Numbered from the stretch's first letter, positions 55,680 to 64,000 are shown. The stretch is 64,000 nucleotides of DNA from Pontibacter actiniarum (GCF_003585765.1 NZ_CP021235.1:4092001-4156000); one strand, 5' to 3'. Notes: generated by a model not told the origin, from the sequence alone. A program made the numbers and translations.

Positions 55680-56861
55680 ATGATCCCCATTTACTCCCAG
55701 AAGAACAGAATAAAACTCGTTGTTGTTATCATTGCTCTTATCATCGGTGCCGCCACCATTACCTATACTAACATACTTGTCAGCAAGTTATCGGAGCGGG
55801 AGCAGGAGCTGGTGCAGCTGTATGCCAAGGGCCTCCGCTACATGATCAACGCCCCCAGCGACGACAACATCGTGTTTATCGAGGAGGAGATCCTTTCCTC
55901 CAACACCACGGTTCCTGTTATCCTGACGGATGAAAAGGAGAATATTCTCGATTCTAAGAACATCGATATACCCGAAAACATTTCGGACAAGCCAGATAAA
56001 ATAAACGAGTTCCTGCAGCACCAGATCGAGAAGATGAAGGCCCAGCACGAGCCGATCGTGGTGCCTTGGGCGGAGGGCTCGGTGAACTACGTGTTTTATA
56101 AGGATTCTGAGTTGCTCTCGCAGCTGCGCTACTACCCGTACGTGCAGCTGATCGTGATCTCCTGCTTTGCCCTGATCGCTTACTTTGCCTTCAGCTACTC
56201 CCGCCGCGCCGAGCAGAACAGGGTATGGGTGGGCCTGGCCAAGGAAACAGCGCACCAGCTGGGCACGCCGCTCTCGTCGCTGATGGCGTGGTATGAGTAC
56301 ATCAAAGCCAACCCTAAGTTCGAAAACGAGCCGATACTGGAAGAGCTGGGCAAGGATGTGCGGCGCCTGGAGGTGATCACAGAGCGCTTCTCCAACATCG
56401 GCTCGGTGCCGACGCTGCGTGATGAGAACATTCTGCAGGTGACGCAGAACGCCATCAACTACCTGCAGAACCGCATTTCGCGCAAGGTGGCCTTTACGGT
56501 GGAGTCTAACTTTGCGGCCGATATTACGGCCAAGGTAAACGTGTCGCTGTACGACTGGGTGATTGAGAACATCTGCAAGAATGCCGTGGATGCCATGGAA
56601 GGCCGCGGGAGTATAAACATTCAGCTGGTGCTGCTGGGCAAGGGCAGCATTGCCGTGGACATCACGGACACCGGCAAGGGCATCCCCAAAAGCAAGGTAG
56701 ACTCGGTGTTCCTGCCGGGCTTCACCACGAAGCGGCGCGGCTGGGGCCTGGGCCTGGCGCTTGCCAAACGCATTATCGACAACTACCACGAGGGCAGGCT
56801 GTACGTGAAGTGGTCGGAGCTCGGGAAAGGCACCACCTTCCGGATTGTGCTGAACAGGTAG
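55680..56861 (+). CDS. Sensor histidine kinase
   Basis: 393 aa. Two membrane helices (about 11-31 and 155-173) flank a 120-residue periplasmic sensor. The dimerisation box is ETAHQLGTPLSSLMAW with His192, followed by the ATPase motifs NICKNAVDAME (N box), DITDTGKGIP (G1) and GWGLGLALAKRIIDNY (G2). No response regulator gene is adjacent, so it is an orphan kinase. Divergent from hemA with 113 bases between; a regulatory link is possible but unproven. Confidence 0.92.
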   Translation: MIPIYSQKNRIKLVVVIIALIIGAATITYTNILVSKLSEREQELVQLYAKGLRYMINAPSDDNIVFIEEEILSSNTTVPVILTDEKENILDSKNIDIPENISDKPDKINEFLQHQIEKMKAQHEPIVVPWAEGSVNYVFYKDSELLSQLRYYPYVQLIVISCFALIAYFAFSYSRRAEQNRVWVGLAKETAHQLGTPLSSLMAWYEYIKANPKFENEPILEELGKDVRRLEVITERFSNIGSVPTLRDENILQVTQNAINYLQNRISRKVAFTVESNFAADITAKVNVSLYDWVIENICKNAVDAMEGRGSINIQLVLLGKGSIAVDITDTGKGIPKSKVDSVFLPGFTTKRRGWGLGLALAKRIIDNYHEGRLYVKWSELGKGTTFRIVLNR

Positions 56862-56893
56862 TTGCTTTTTTAAAACAGTCTTTTGTCGCATAA

Positions 56894-57826
56894 ATGGTTG
56901 AGGTAGTAAAGTACAGCGGGAAGTATAAAGTAGCCTGGGATGCGTTTGTGGCGGCATCCAAGAACGGCACCTTTATGCTGCACCGGGACTATATGGAGTA
57001 CCATGCTGACCGGTTTACAGACCACTCGCTCCTGTTTTACCACAAGGGCAGGCTGGTGGCGCTTCTGCCGGCAAACGAGGCCGGGCAGGAGGTGCACAGC
57101 CACGGGGGCCTGTCCTACGGAGGCTTCGTGACAGGCAAACGCATGAAGGCGGCGCTGCTGCTGGAGATGGTGCAGGCCATGAAAGCGTACTTTGCGGCCC
57201 GAGGGTTCCGAAGTATAAACTATAAAGCCATTCCGCACATTTACCACCGGCTGCCGGCCGAGGAGGATCAATATGCGCTATTCCGCCACGGAGCCACACT
57301 TTACAGGCGAGATGTAAACTCGGTGATAGCGCTGCAGAACCAACTGCCGTACGCTACGCTGCGGAAGCGGAAACTGAAGCAGGCGCCGCCCCTGCAGCTA
57401 ATGCAGAGCACGGCGTACGAGGCGTTTATGCGCTTAGGCCAGGAGGTGCTGCAGGAAAAGTATAACCTGGCTCCGGCGCATACGGCGGCGGAGATAGAGC
57501 TGCTTGCCTCCCGCTTTCCGGAGAACATTAGGCTGTACACCGCCACAGACGGCCGCGAGCTACTGGCCGGGGTGCTGGTTTACGAAACGGCAACCGTCGC
57601 GCATTGCCAGTACATGGCCACTTCAGCCGTGGGGCGTGAGGTGGGAGCCCTGGATGTGCTGGTGGACTGGCTGCTGCGGGAAGTATATGCACAGAAAGTA
57701 TACTTTAGCTTCGGTGTGTCCACAGAGCAGCAGGGGCAGTACCTGAATGAGGGGCTGATCCGGAACAAGGAAAGCTACGGAGCCCGCGCCGTGGTGCACG
57801 ACTTTTACGCGCTCAAGCTGGACTAG
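56894..57826 (+). CDS. GNAT/FemAB-like acyltransferase
   Basis: 310 aa. Two related halves typical of GNAT-like tandem acyltransferases: GTFMLHRDYMEYHADRFTDH and LLVDYxGRLVALLPAN in the first, AEIELLASRFPENIRLYTAT and GRELLAGVLVYETATVAHCQ, VYFSFGVSTEQQGQYLNEGL in the second. The last part resembles FemAB-type peptidoglycan or cell-wall aminoacyltransferases more than N-acetyltransferases. Begins 33 bases after the kinase gene, so may be co-transcribed. Substrate unknown. Confidence 0.75.
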   Translation: MVEVVKYSGKYKVAWDAFVAASKNGTFMLHRDYMEYHADRFTDHSLLFYHKGRLVALLPANEAGQEVHSHGGLSYGGFVTGKRMKAALLLEMVQAMKAYFAARGFRSINYKAIPHIYHRLPAEEDQYALFRHGATLYRRDVNSVIALQNQLPYATLRKRKLKQAPPLQLMQSTAYEAFMRLGQEVLQEKYNLAPAHTAAEIELLASRFPENIRLYTATDGRELLAGVLVYETATVAHCQYMATSAVGREVGALDVLVDWLLREVYAQKVYFSFGVSTEQQGQYLNEGLIRNKESYGARAVVHDFYALKLD

Positions 57827-57847
57827 CTTCCGTGTATGTTTGGGGCA

Positions 57848-57898
57848 CCAAAATCAAAAGCGGCCACTCTGTAAAGGAGTGGCCGCTTTTGATTTTGG
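57848..57898. terminator. Strong bidirectional terminator
   Basis: Perfect 22-bp stem, arms 57848-57869 and 57877-57898, seven-base loop. The longest perfect hairpin seen in the window; between converging genes. Confidence 0.88.
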
Positions 57899-57916
57899 CG
57901 TTAATGACTCACATGG

Positions 57917-59908
57917 TTAAGAGACAGCCTCTGCCTCAGGCACCGGCTCGACCTCGTTCTTCTTGCCGAACGCTTTTATAAAGCCCCAAAGTATAACCCC
58001 TCCGATCAGGTACACCAGCAGCCAGTGCACGCCCCAGCTCGACAGGTTTGTGCATACCAGGTTGGCTACCAGCGCCACGGTAACGGCATAGGGCAGCTGC
58101 GTCTTCACGTGGTCGATGTGGTTACAGCCGGAGGCAAGGGAGCTCAGGATGGTGGTGTCGGAGATCGGGGAGCAGTGGTCACCGAAAACAGAGCCTGCCA
58201 GCACCACCGAAATCACGTTGTAGATGATGGGCATGGTTTCGTCCAGGCTAAAGCCCTGCTGCTGGCACACATACCAGGCGGCCGGTAGCATCAGCGGGTA
58301 AAGTATGGCCATGGTGCCCCAGCTGGAGCCCGTGGAGAAAGCTATGATAGCCGCCAGGAAGAAAGTGATCTCCGGCAGGAAGTGCGGGGAAATGTTGCCC
58401 GAGAAGAGCGAGGTGAGGTACTCTGCCGTGTACAGCTCCTGCGTTACCGCCGCCAGCGACCAGGCCAGCACCAGTATCAGTATGGCGGGGAGCATCGTCT
58501 TAAAACCGACCACCAGCGACTCCATGGTGGCTGTTAAGCTCATGATGCGCTGGCTCACCGTTAAGGCAATCGCCACAATCACCCCGCTAAGGGAGGCCCA
58601 GATAAGGGCTGTGTAGGAGTTGGAGTTACCGATAGTGATGGACAGCTTGCGCAGTACGCCAAAGTTGGTGTCGGCCCAAACCTCTGGCGCGTAGCCGGTG
58701 TACAGCAAGCCGACAACGGTGCCCGCGATCACGGTGAGCACAGGCAGCAGCGCGTTCAGGGCGCGGGTGCGCGTCGGGTCGATCGGTTCGAACTCGGCCA
58801 TCTCCTGCTGTTGCTTTTCCTGCCCGGCCTCATCCAGGCTGGCGGAGGTAACGGCGCCGGTGGTGCGGGCTCTGACTTCCGCTTTGTGCATGGAGCCGAA
58901 GTCGCGGTTCATCAGGATCAGCATGAGCATAAACGTCAGCGTCAGCACCGGGTAATAAGCGTACTCGAGCGAGTGAAAGAACATGGAGTAGGCGCCTTCC
59001 TCAATCCCGAGGCTGATGGCCGCATCTTTGATATAGCCCAGCTCGGCTCCGATCCAGGTGGTAACAAAGGCAATAGCCGCCACAGGCGCTGCCGTGCTGT
59101 CCACGATGTAGGCCAGCTTCTCGCGCGACACGCGGTGCCCGTCCGTAACCGGGCGCATGGTGTTGCCCACAATCAAGGTGTTGGCATAGTCGTCAAAGAA
59201 AATGGCCACGCCCAGCACCCAGGTAACCACCTGTGAGCTTTTGGCGGAGCGGGCATAGCGCGAGAGCAGGTTAACAACCCCGGCCATGCCGCCGTTTTTG
59301 GAGATGATAGCCACCATGCCGCCAATCAGCATGGAGAAGATGATCACCGACACGTGGTCGCCATCCGTCAGCGCCTCCATTAGGTAGGTGTCGCCCACGG
59401 CCAGCAAACCGGTAAAGAAGGACTTAAAGGACAGGCCGTAGATAACGAAGCCGCCCACCCAGATGCCGGCGAACAGCGCCAGCAGCACCTCCCGGAAGAT
59501 CAGGGCCAGCACAATGGCGATCAGCGGCGGAAGTATGGACAGCCACATAGGGAACTCGCGTACGCCGTGCTCCCCCTCCGCATCGAGGCGGTACAGGCGG
59601 GCAAGGGTGTGGGTGCCCAGGTTTGCGCTTACCTGCACCAGGTTGGCCTGCTCCGGCAGGGAAAAATTGGCTTCGCCTTCAGTGAAAAGCGTTTCCTGGA
59701 GCTCTCCGTTTATCCGCAGGGGGAGCTGCCCGTTGTATTTGATCAGGTTTCCGGCCTCGGAGGTGGTGCGCAGGGTAAACGCGGTATCGTTGATGGCCTG
59801 TAGTTGCAGTTCTTCTATGGCGTCTCTGGAAACAGCATCCTGTGCCATGGCTTGCACCGATAGCAGGAAGAGCAGCAAGAGGCTCAGGAGGGGCTTATAT
59901 AGCTTCAT
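57917..59908 (-). CDS. NhaC-family Na+/H+ antiporter with secreted N-terminal domain
   Basis: 663 aa. A signal-peptide-like start KLYKPLLSLLLLFLLSVQAM then about 100 residues of beta-strand periplasmic domain (EELQLQAINDTAFTLRTTSE and GQLPLRINGELQE). The antiporter part has about 12 helices with ALIFREVLLALFAGIWVGGF, FFDDYANTLIVGNTMRPVTD, and SGSSWGTMAILYPLMLPAAW and GDHCSPISDTTILSSLASGC near the end, characteristic of NhaC. NhaC proteins usually lack the exported domain. Exchanges sodium for protons in the inner membrane. Monocistronic. Confidence 0.88.
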   Translation of the reverse strand: MKLYKPLLSLLLLFLLSVQAMAQDAVSRDAIEELQLQAINDTAFTLRTTSEAGNLIKYNGQLPLRINGELQETLFTEGEANFSLPEQANLVQVSANLGTHTLARLYRLDAEGEHGVREFPMWLSILPPLIAIVLALIFREVLLALFAGIWVGGFVIYGLSFKSFFTGLLAVGDTYLMEALTDGDHVSVIIFSMLIGGMVAIISKNGGMAGVVNLLSRYARSAKSSQVVTWVLGVAIFFDDYANTLIVGNTMRPVTDGHRVSREKLAYIVDSTAAPVAAIAFVTTWIGAELGYIKDAAISLGIEEGAYSMFFHSLEYAYYPVLTLTFMLMLILMNRDFGSMHKAEVRARTTGAVTSASLDEAGQEKQQQEMAEFEPIDPTRTRALNALLPVLTVIAGTVVGLLYTGYAPEVWADTNFGVLRKLSITIGNSNSYTALIWASLSGVIVAIALTVSQRIMSLTATMESLVVGFKTMLPAILILVLAWSLAAVTQELYTAEYLTSLFSGNISPHFLPEITFFLAAIIAFSTGSSWGTMAILYPLMLPAAWYVCQQQGFSLDETMPIIYNVISVVLAGSVFGDHCSPISDTTILSSLASGCNHIDHVKTQLPYAVTVALVANLVCTNLSSWGVHWLLVYLIGGVILWGFIKAFGKKNEVEPVPEAEAVS

Positions 59909-60013
59909 TTAGTAGTAAACGTTTTTACAAAACCCCCTAATATAGAAAAGAAATAGGAAACTTTGAAATGTTTACGCCTGCCCCGGCGGTGGCGGTGGAG
60001 GAGGGTCGCTCTG

Positions 60014-60850
60014 CTATTTGGCGCGGTTTACGATAAACACGCCCGCCAGAATCACCAGCATGCCCAGGTAATGCCAAAGCTCAATGGTTTCCCCGTCGAG
60101 GACGCCCCACATAAGGGCCACAATGGGGATAAGGTAGGTGGTGGAGCTGGCAAAGAGCGTTGTGGAAATGTGGATGAGCTTGTTGAAAAGCACCAGCGCG
60201 ATAGCGGTGCTGAACACGGCAAGTATGGCAATGTACATCAGCGCCTCCCAGGCCCCCGGCACATGCTGTAGCTTGTACGCAAAGTCAGTCGTCAGCAGGT
60301 AAGCCAGGGACACGGGCCCTACAGTGAGCAGGGCCAGCCCGGAGATAACGTACGGCTTCAGGTTGTGGAGGCGGTGCTTAATGATGTTCACACTGCCGCC
60401 GTAGCAGATGGTGGCCACTACAATGTACAGGCCATAGTACTTGTTGTCCATGTTGGCGCTGCCGTTGCCCGAGAAGATAAGGATGGCTGTGCCTGCAATG
60501 CCGATGATGATGCCGAGCATGCGCATCCAGGTGATGGACTGGCGGAAAAACAAGGCGCCCACCAGGAGCGTGAACAGCGCCGTGAGAGAGTTAAGCACCC
60601 CGGCCAGCCCGCTGGCAAGCCGCGTTTCGGCGTAGGCAAAAAGGAACGCCGGCAGAAAGTTGCCCAGCACTCCGCTGCCTGCCAGGTATTTCCATTGGCG
60701 CGGCTCCATCTTGCGCACATGCGGCAGTGCAAAGGGCAGCAGGGCCGCGCAGGCAATCACCATCCGCAGTGCCCCCAGCTCCCCAGACGAGTACACGACC
60801 AGCCCTTTCTTCATCAGGATAAAAGAGGTGCCCCAGATCAGCGTCAGCAC
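60014..60850 (-). CDS. EamA/DMT-superfamily transporter
   Basis: 278 aa from GTG 60850, ten helices expected for the drug/metabolite transporter family: LTLIWGTSFILMKKGLVVYS, FLPAFLFAYAETRLASGLAG, FSTAIALVLFNKLIHISTTL and YLGMLVILAGVFIVNRAK. The upstream in-frame sequence reads AWLLIVVLTLIWG, so TM1 clearly extends beyond the GTG and the real start is further upstream. No ATG/GTG/TTG exists there before a stop: only ATC at 60919 or CTG at 60859 could initiate. Substrate unknown. Separated from nhaC by about 100 bases. Confidence 0.85.
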   Translation of the reverse strand: MLTLIWGTSFILMKKGLVVYSSGELGALRMVIACAALLPFALPHVRKMEPRQWKYLAGSGVLGNFLPAFLFAYAETRLASGLAGVLNSLTALFTLLVGALFFRQSITWMRMLGIIIGIAGTAILIFSGNGSANMDNKYYGLYIVVATICYGGSVNIIKHRLHNLKPYVISGLALLTVGPVSLAYLLTTDFAYKLQHVPGAWEALMYIAILAVFSTAIALVLFNKLIHISTTLFASSTTYLIPIVALMWGVLDGETIELWHYLGMLVILAGVFIVNRAK

Positions 60851-61147
60851 GACGATCAGGAGCCAGGCAAGGGCGTTGTTGGTGGTTTTAACCGGAGCGG
60901 GAGTAGTAGCGGTTTTGATAGGGTAAAGCGTTTAGAAGTTAGAGAAGTAGTGTGTTAACGTGCAACTGCAAAATAACGGCTTAGAGGATCGGTTGTCTTT
61001 CCTGCCCCCTTAGCTCTGCAAAGCTTTTAGATGAGACGCCATGCCGGAATACGTTACTGCCGGTTCGGGGCGAACATAGGGGCAAGTACTTAAAACCTCC
61101 TCTCCGGAACAACCCGGTTCTTGCGGATTTTCATCTCGCAGAAAGAA
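60851..61147. other. Spacer upstream of the EamA gene
   Basis: Holds the in-frame 5' extension of the EamA gene to about 60925. Beyond it I see short GC-rich inverted words (CCGGAAC with CCGGTTC near 61113) but no gene, RNA or motif I can call. Confidence 0.35.
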
Positions 61148-61177
61148 GCATCCCCGGCCGGTGAGGGCAGGGGATGC
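61148..61177 (-). terminator. Putative terminator of dusB
   Basis: Stem GCATCCCC/GGGGATGC, arms 61148-61155 and 61170-61177, then a T-rich stretch on the minus strand. Downstream of the dusB stop by 28 bases. Confidence 0.65.
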
Positions 61178-61204
61178 GGTTATTGACAGGGCGAGGAGCA
61201 CTTT

Positions 61205-62194
61205 TTATGCTTCCTGATAGCTCATCGTCTGCGCGATCTCGTCCAGTGTGTCGTAGATTTCCTGGATGTCTTCGGACTGCACCAGTTTCATGCGGAGCGG
61301 CTTAAAGTGCGGCAGCCCGCGGAAGTAGTTGGTGTAGTGGCGGCGCATCTCAAAGATGCCCAGCTTATCGCCCTTCCACTCCAGCGAGTGCGTGAAGTGC
61401 TGGCGGCATACTTCCACGCGCTCCTCCAGCGTCGGCCCCGGCAGTATCTCACCGGTTTTCATGTAGTGCTTTATCTCGTTGAATATCCACGGGTAGCCAA
61501 TGCTGGCGCGGCCGATCATGATGCCGTCCACGCCATACCTGTTGCGGTACTCCAGCGCCTTCTGCGGCGAGTCTATGTCGCCGTTCCCGAAGATGGGGAT
61601 CTGCATGCGCGGGTTGTTCTTCACCTCCGCAATCAGGCTCCAGTCGGCTTCGCCTTTGTACATCTGCACGCGCGTGCGCCCGTGTATGCTCAGGGCCTTG
61701 ATGCCGATATCCTGCAGGCGCTCGGCCGTCTCTACAATATACTTGGTGTTCTCGTCCCAGCCGAGGCGGGTTTTCACGGTTACCGGCAGGTTGGTGGCTT
61801 TTACGATCTCCTCCGTCATCTTCACCATCTTGGGCACATCGCGCAGCAGCGCCGCGCCGGCACCCTTGCAGGCCACGTTTTTCACGGGGCAGCCGTAGTT
61901 GATGTCGATCAGGTCGGGGCCAGCCTGGGCAGACACAATCGCCGCCTCGCGCATCGACTCGATGTCGGAACCGAATATCTGGATGCCGATCGGGCGCTCG
62001 TAGTCAAAAATGTCGAGTTTTTGCACACTTTTGGCGGCATCCCGTATCAAACCCTCAGAGGAGATAAACTCCGTGTACATTAGGTCGGCACCGTTGGCTT
62101 TGCACACCTTCCGGAACGGCGGGTCGCTTACGTCCTCCATCGGGGCCAGCAACAACGGAAACTCCCCTAGCTCTATGTTAGCAATCTTTACCAA
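61205..62194 (-). CDS. dusB: tRNA dihydrouridine synthase DusB
   Basis: 329 aa FMN enzyme reducing uridine to dihydrouridine in the tRNA D-loop. Seen: LAPMEDVSDPPFRKVCKANG, DINYGCPVKNVACKGAGAAL with the catalytic Cys, KTRLGWDENTKY, IHGRTRVQMYKGEADW and GNGDIDSPQKALEY (phosphate site). Length is typical. TTG at 62194 is the start; there is no earlier ATG. Divergent from the CPBP gene, with a 12-base palindrome CGTAAATTTACG (62214-62225) between them. Confidence 0.93.
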   Translation of the reverse strand: MVKIANIELGEFPLLLAPMEDVSDPPFRKVCKANGADLMYTEFISSEGLIRDAAKSVQKLDIFDYERPIGIQIFGSDIESMREAAIVSAQAGPDLIDINYGCPVKNVACKGAGAALLRDVPKMVKMTEEIVKATNLPVTVKTRLGWDENTKYIVETAERLQDIGIKALSIHGRTRVQMYKGEADWSLIAEVKNNPRMQIPIFGNGDIDSPQKALEYRNRYGVDGIMIGRASIGYPWIFNEIKHYMKTGEILPGPTLEERVEVCRQHFTHSLEWKGDKLGIFEMRRHYTNYFRGLPHFKPLRMKLVQSEDIQEIYDTLDEIAQTMSYQEA

Positions 62195-62213
62195 AGCAAA
62201 ATCTATATTTTCG

Positions 62214-62225
62214 CGTAAATTTACG
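62214..62225. promoter_or_regulatory. 12-base palindrome between dusB and the CPBP gene
   Basis: Perfect CGTAAATTTACG, 20 bases from the dusB start. Could be an operator; no regulator is adjacent. Confidence 0.35.
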
Positions 62226-62247
62226 TCAACTAAACCTAATTATCAGT

Positions 62248-63213
62248 ATGAAAGGTTTCATCTCCAAAGATCTGCACCCTAGTTGGGTGCTGTTGCTGCT
62301 GATTGTGTACATGGCCGGAGGCTACTTTGTGGCTATGTTTGCCGTTGGCCTGCTGGCAGACTGGATATTTGGGGTCAGCCTTTTTCAACTGGCGGACGTG
62401 GCCACCAACCCCGCTTCGCACCCCCAGGGGCCGGGCGTTATGCTGATGCTGCAGGGGGTGCTGCAGTTCTTTGCCTTTATCGTGGCGCCGCTGTTCCTGC
62501 TGCTCTCGCTCAACTACAAACCCGCTGATTACCTGAACTGGAAAGTACGGCCCTCGTGGCTGCTGGTGCTCATTAGCGCCGCGCTGATCGTGCTCATCAT
62601 GCCGGCGAACTCCATTATCATCAACTGGAACGCCAACCTGGACTTCCCGAACTTTATGAGCGGTTTTGAGCAGTGGGCGCGCCAGCAGGAGGACCAGCTG
62701 GCAGAGCTGACGAAGCTGATCACCCGCTTCGAGACCGTGCCGCAGCTGCTGGTGGGCCTGCTTGTTTTTGCGGCCATACCGGCCGTGGGCGAGGAGCTGG
62801 TGTTCCGGGGCATTGCGCAGCGGCAGATTTACCGCTGGAGCGGCAACATGCATGTGGCCATTTGGATAACGGGAATCATTTTCGGTGCCATCCACGTGCA
62901 GTTCTTCGGTTTCTTTCCGAGGGCCATACTGGGTGCCCTCTTCGGCTACCTCTATTTCTGGTCGGGCCGCATGAGCGTGCCGATCGTGGCGCACTTTGTA
63001 AATAACGGGTTTACGGTTTTTATGCTATACTTGCAGCAGACGCGCACGATAGATGCCGATATCGAGAGCACTGAACCAATGCCCTTGTACAGTATAGCTC
63101 TGTCGGTGCTGATCAGCGCGGCCATTATTTACTTTCTGTACCAGGGCTTTGCCCGGCTGCCGCTTCGCAAGCAGAGCGTGGCCGAGGCCGAAGAGATAGA
63201 AGACCGTACCTAG
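62248..63213 (+). CDS. CPBP-family intramembrane protease
   Basis: 321 aa, about eight helices. Catalytic motifs: VGEELVFRGIAQRQIYRWSG with the Glu pair EE and R, near residues 178-197, FGAIHVQFFGFFPRAILGA with the His, and VPIVAHFVNNGFTVFM with HxxN. This is the CAAX-protease/bacteriocin-processing family of inner-membrane endoproteases. The function in Bacteroidota is not established. ATG 62248 at the start of the first charged segment. Followed 54 bases later by cdsA, possibly in one transcript. Confidence 0.9.
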   Translation: MKGFISKDLHPSWVLLLLIVYMAGGYFVAMFAVGLLADWIFGVSLFQLADVATNPASHPQGPGVMLMLQGVLQFFAFIVAPLFLLLSLNYKPADYLNWKVRPSWLLVLISAALIVLIMPANSIIINWNANLDFPNFMSGFEQWARQQEDQLAELTKLITRFETVPQLLVGLLVFAAIPAVGEELVFRGIAQRQIYRWSGNMHVAIWITGIIFGAIHVQFFGFFPRAILGALFGYLYFWSGRMSVPIVAHFVNNGFTVFMLYLQQTRTIDADIESTEPMPLYSIALSVLISAAIIYFLYQGFARLPLRKQSVAEAEEIEDRT

Positions 63214-63267
63214 ACAAGCGATAAAATCACCTTATAACCCCGTCGCCCGCCGACGCCATTCCTGTTC

Positions 63268-64000
63268 ATGAGTAAAAACATCTCCTCCCTGAGCAATCTA
63301 AATCAACGAATCATAGTAGGGGTGCTGGGCGCCGCGGTCTTTATAGGAGGCATCTGGTACAGCGAGTGGACCTACTTTCTGCTGTTTCTGGGGCTCACGC
63401 TGCTGGGGATCTCCGAGTTCTATAACCTGGTAAGCGTGCAGGGCATGCGGCCCAACAAGCCGCTGGGCCTCCTGGTGGGCGGCGTGTTCTTCACATCGAT
63501 GTTTCTGGTGCAGAACGAGGCGATGCCCGGGGAGCTGCTCTACCTGTCGCTGCCGCTGCTGTTCCTGGTTTTTATCGTGGAGATGTACCGCAAAAAGCCG
63601 CAGCCCTTCACCAACATCGCCTTTACCCTGCTGGGTGTAACCTATGTGGCCGGGCCTTTTGGCCTGCTGCACCTGCTGGGCTTCCTCAACGGGGCGTACA
63701 GCTGGCAGCCTATACTTGGCTTGATGCTGCTGATCTGGGCCGCCGACACGGGAGCGTACATTGCCGGCAAGAGCTTTGGCAAGCACAAGCTTTTTGAGCG
63801 CATCTCGCCGGGTAAAACCTGGGAGGGGTGGGCCGGGGGCACGCTGCTGGCCGTGCTGGTCGGCTATGGCATGTCTTTCCTCTTCGTTGATCTGGAGCTG
63901 TACCAGTGGGTGGGCATGGCCGTGCTGGTGGCCGTTTTCGGCGTGCTCGGCGACCTTTCCGAATCCATGTTGAAACGCAGCCTGGGCGTGAAGGACTCCG
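63268..64000 (+). CDS. cdsA: Phosphatidate cytidylyltransferase (start only)
   Basis: The gene runs off the end of the window; 244 codons are visible. Converts phosphatidate and CTP to CDP-diacylglycerol for phospholipid synthesis. N-terminal helices (NQRIIVGVLGAAVFIGGIWY, TYFLLFLGLTLLGISEFYNL), then ADTGAYIAGKSFGKHKLFER and the beginning of the CdsA signature at FGVLGDLSESMLKRSLGVKD near the window end. The catalytic aspartates that follow lie outside. ATG 63268 is used. Confidence 0.93.
   Translation, partial: MSKNISSLSNLNQRIIVGVLGAAVFIGGIWYSEWTYFLLFLGLTLLGISEFYNLVSVQGMRPNKPLGLLVGGVFFTSMFLVQNEAMPGELLYLSLPLLFLVFIVEMYRKKPQPFTNIAFTLLGVTYVAGPFGLLHLLGFLNGAYSWQPILGLMLLIWAADTGAYIAGKSFGKHKLFERISPGKTWEGWAGGTLLAVLVGYGMSFLFVDLELYQWVGMAVLVAVFGVLGDLSESMLKRSLGVKDS

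Noticed and set aside
61010-61201. A small 63-codon frame between the EamA gene and dusB
   Set aside because: It is a low-complexity chance frame overlapping the terminator region of dusB, with no family resemblance or clear start context.

Overview
This window looks like ordinary core chromosome of a Bacteroidota member, most likely in the Cytophagales / Hymenobacteraceae (Pontibacter-like). Four things support this: Bacteroidota-specific families (DUF4293, DUF4476, AIM24, extended NusB, OmpA protein with TPR and PD40 modules); promoters that fit the Bacteroidota pattern TTTG-N19-TAnnTTTG instead of -35/-10; few Shine-Dalgarno sequences and frequent TTG/GTG starts; and the conserved block nusB-ytxH-idh-DUF1573-yajC-ybbR-coaE. 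No prophage, integrase, transposase, CRISPR array, secretion island or recognised defence system was found. The genus is inference; no rRNA lies in the window.

Layout. 1-8.2 kb: tail of lptB, a GH3 acyl-adenylate ligase, AIM24 protein, gltX, yihY, ridA and a 3-hydroxyacyl-CoA dehydrogenase C-domain protein. 8.2-14.9 kb: glmS, a truncated starch-synthase-like protein divergent from panC, then panD, a YbhN-type membrane protein, rfaE2 and a YugP-type zinc peptidase. 15-19 kb: acyl-CoA dehydrogenase, an AraC-type regulator, and a holin-like/unknown/pcrB operon on the minus strand. 19-25.7 kb: a J-domain/TPR membrane protein, tRNA-Phe, two Fe-S oxidoreductase modules and a PorE-like OmpA lipoprotein. 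26-34 kb: purM, three secreted or barrel proteins, DUF4293, thiolase, truA and a Cys/Met PLP enzyme. 34-34.85 kb: an 800-base gene-free stretch full of hairpins. 34.8-40.2 kb: two complementary ABC exporter halves facing each other around a GyrI-like protein, a TetR and an XRE regulator. 40.3-46.7 kb: leucine dehydrogenase and the nusB-coaE cluster. 46.8-47.2 kb: two tRNA-Val genes in a 215-base tandem duplication. 47.3-64 kb: AsmA-like protein, MscS channel, glutamate dehydrogenase, anmK, ArsR regulator, hemA, histidine kinase, GNAT protein, NhaC antiporter with a secreted N-terminal domain, EamA transporter, dusB, CPBP protease and the start of cdsA.

Functional threads: fatty/acyl-CoA and branched-chain amino acid breakdown (acyl-CoA dehydrogenase, thiolase, hydroxyacyl-CoA dehydrogenase-like protein, leucine dehydrogenase, and an Fe-S pair resembling the ETF-to-quinone route); CoA supply (panC, panD, coaE); cell envelope (lptB, glmS, rfaE2, anmK, cdsA, pcrB, OmpA and AsmA proteins); and translation (gltX, hemA, truA, dusB, three tRNAs).

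The strongest unexplained signal is not a gene. The short word AAGTATAA (or TTATACTT) recurs about 34 times by eye where composition would predict one or two. It sits just after stop codons, in terminator loops and inside genes using rare codons, as an uptake-type or chromosome-organising word would. The second is the set of REP-like hairpins at 34.28-34.65 kb.
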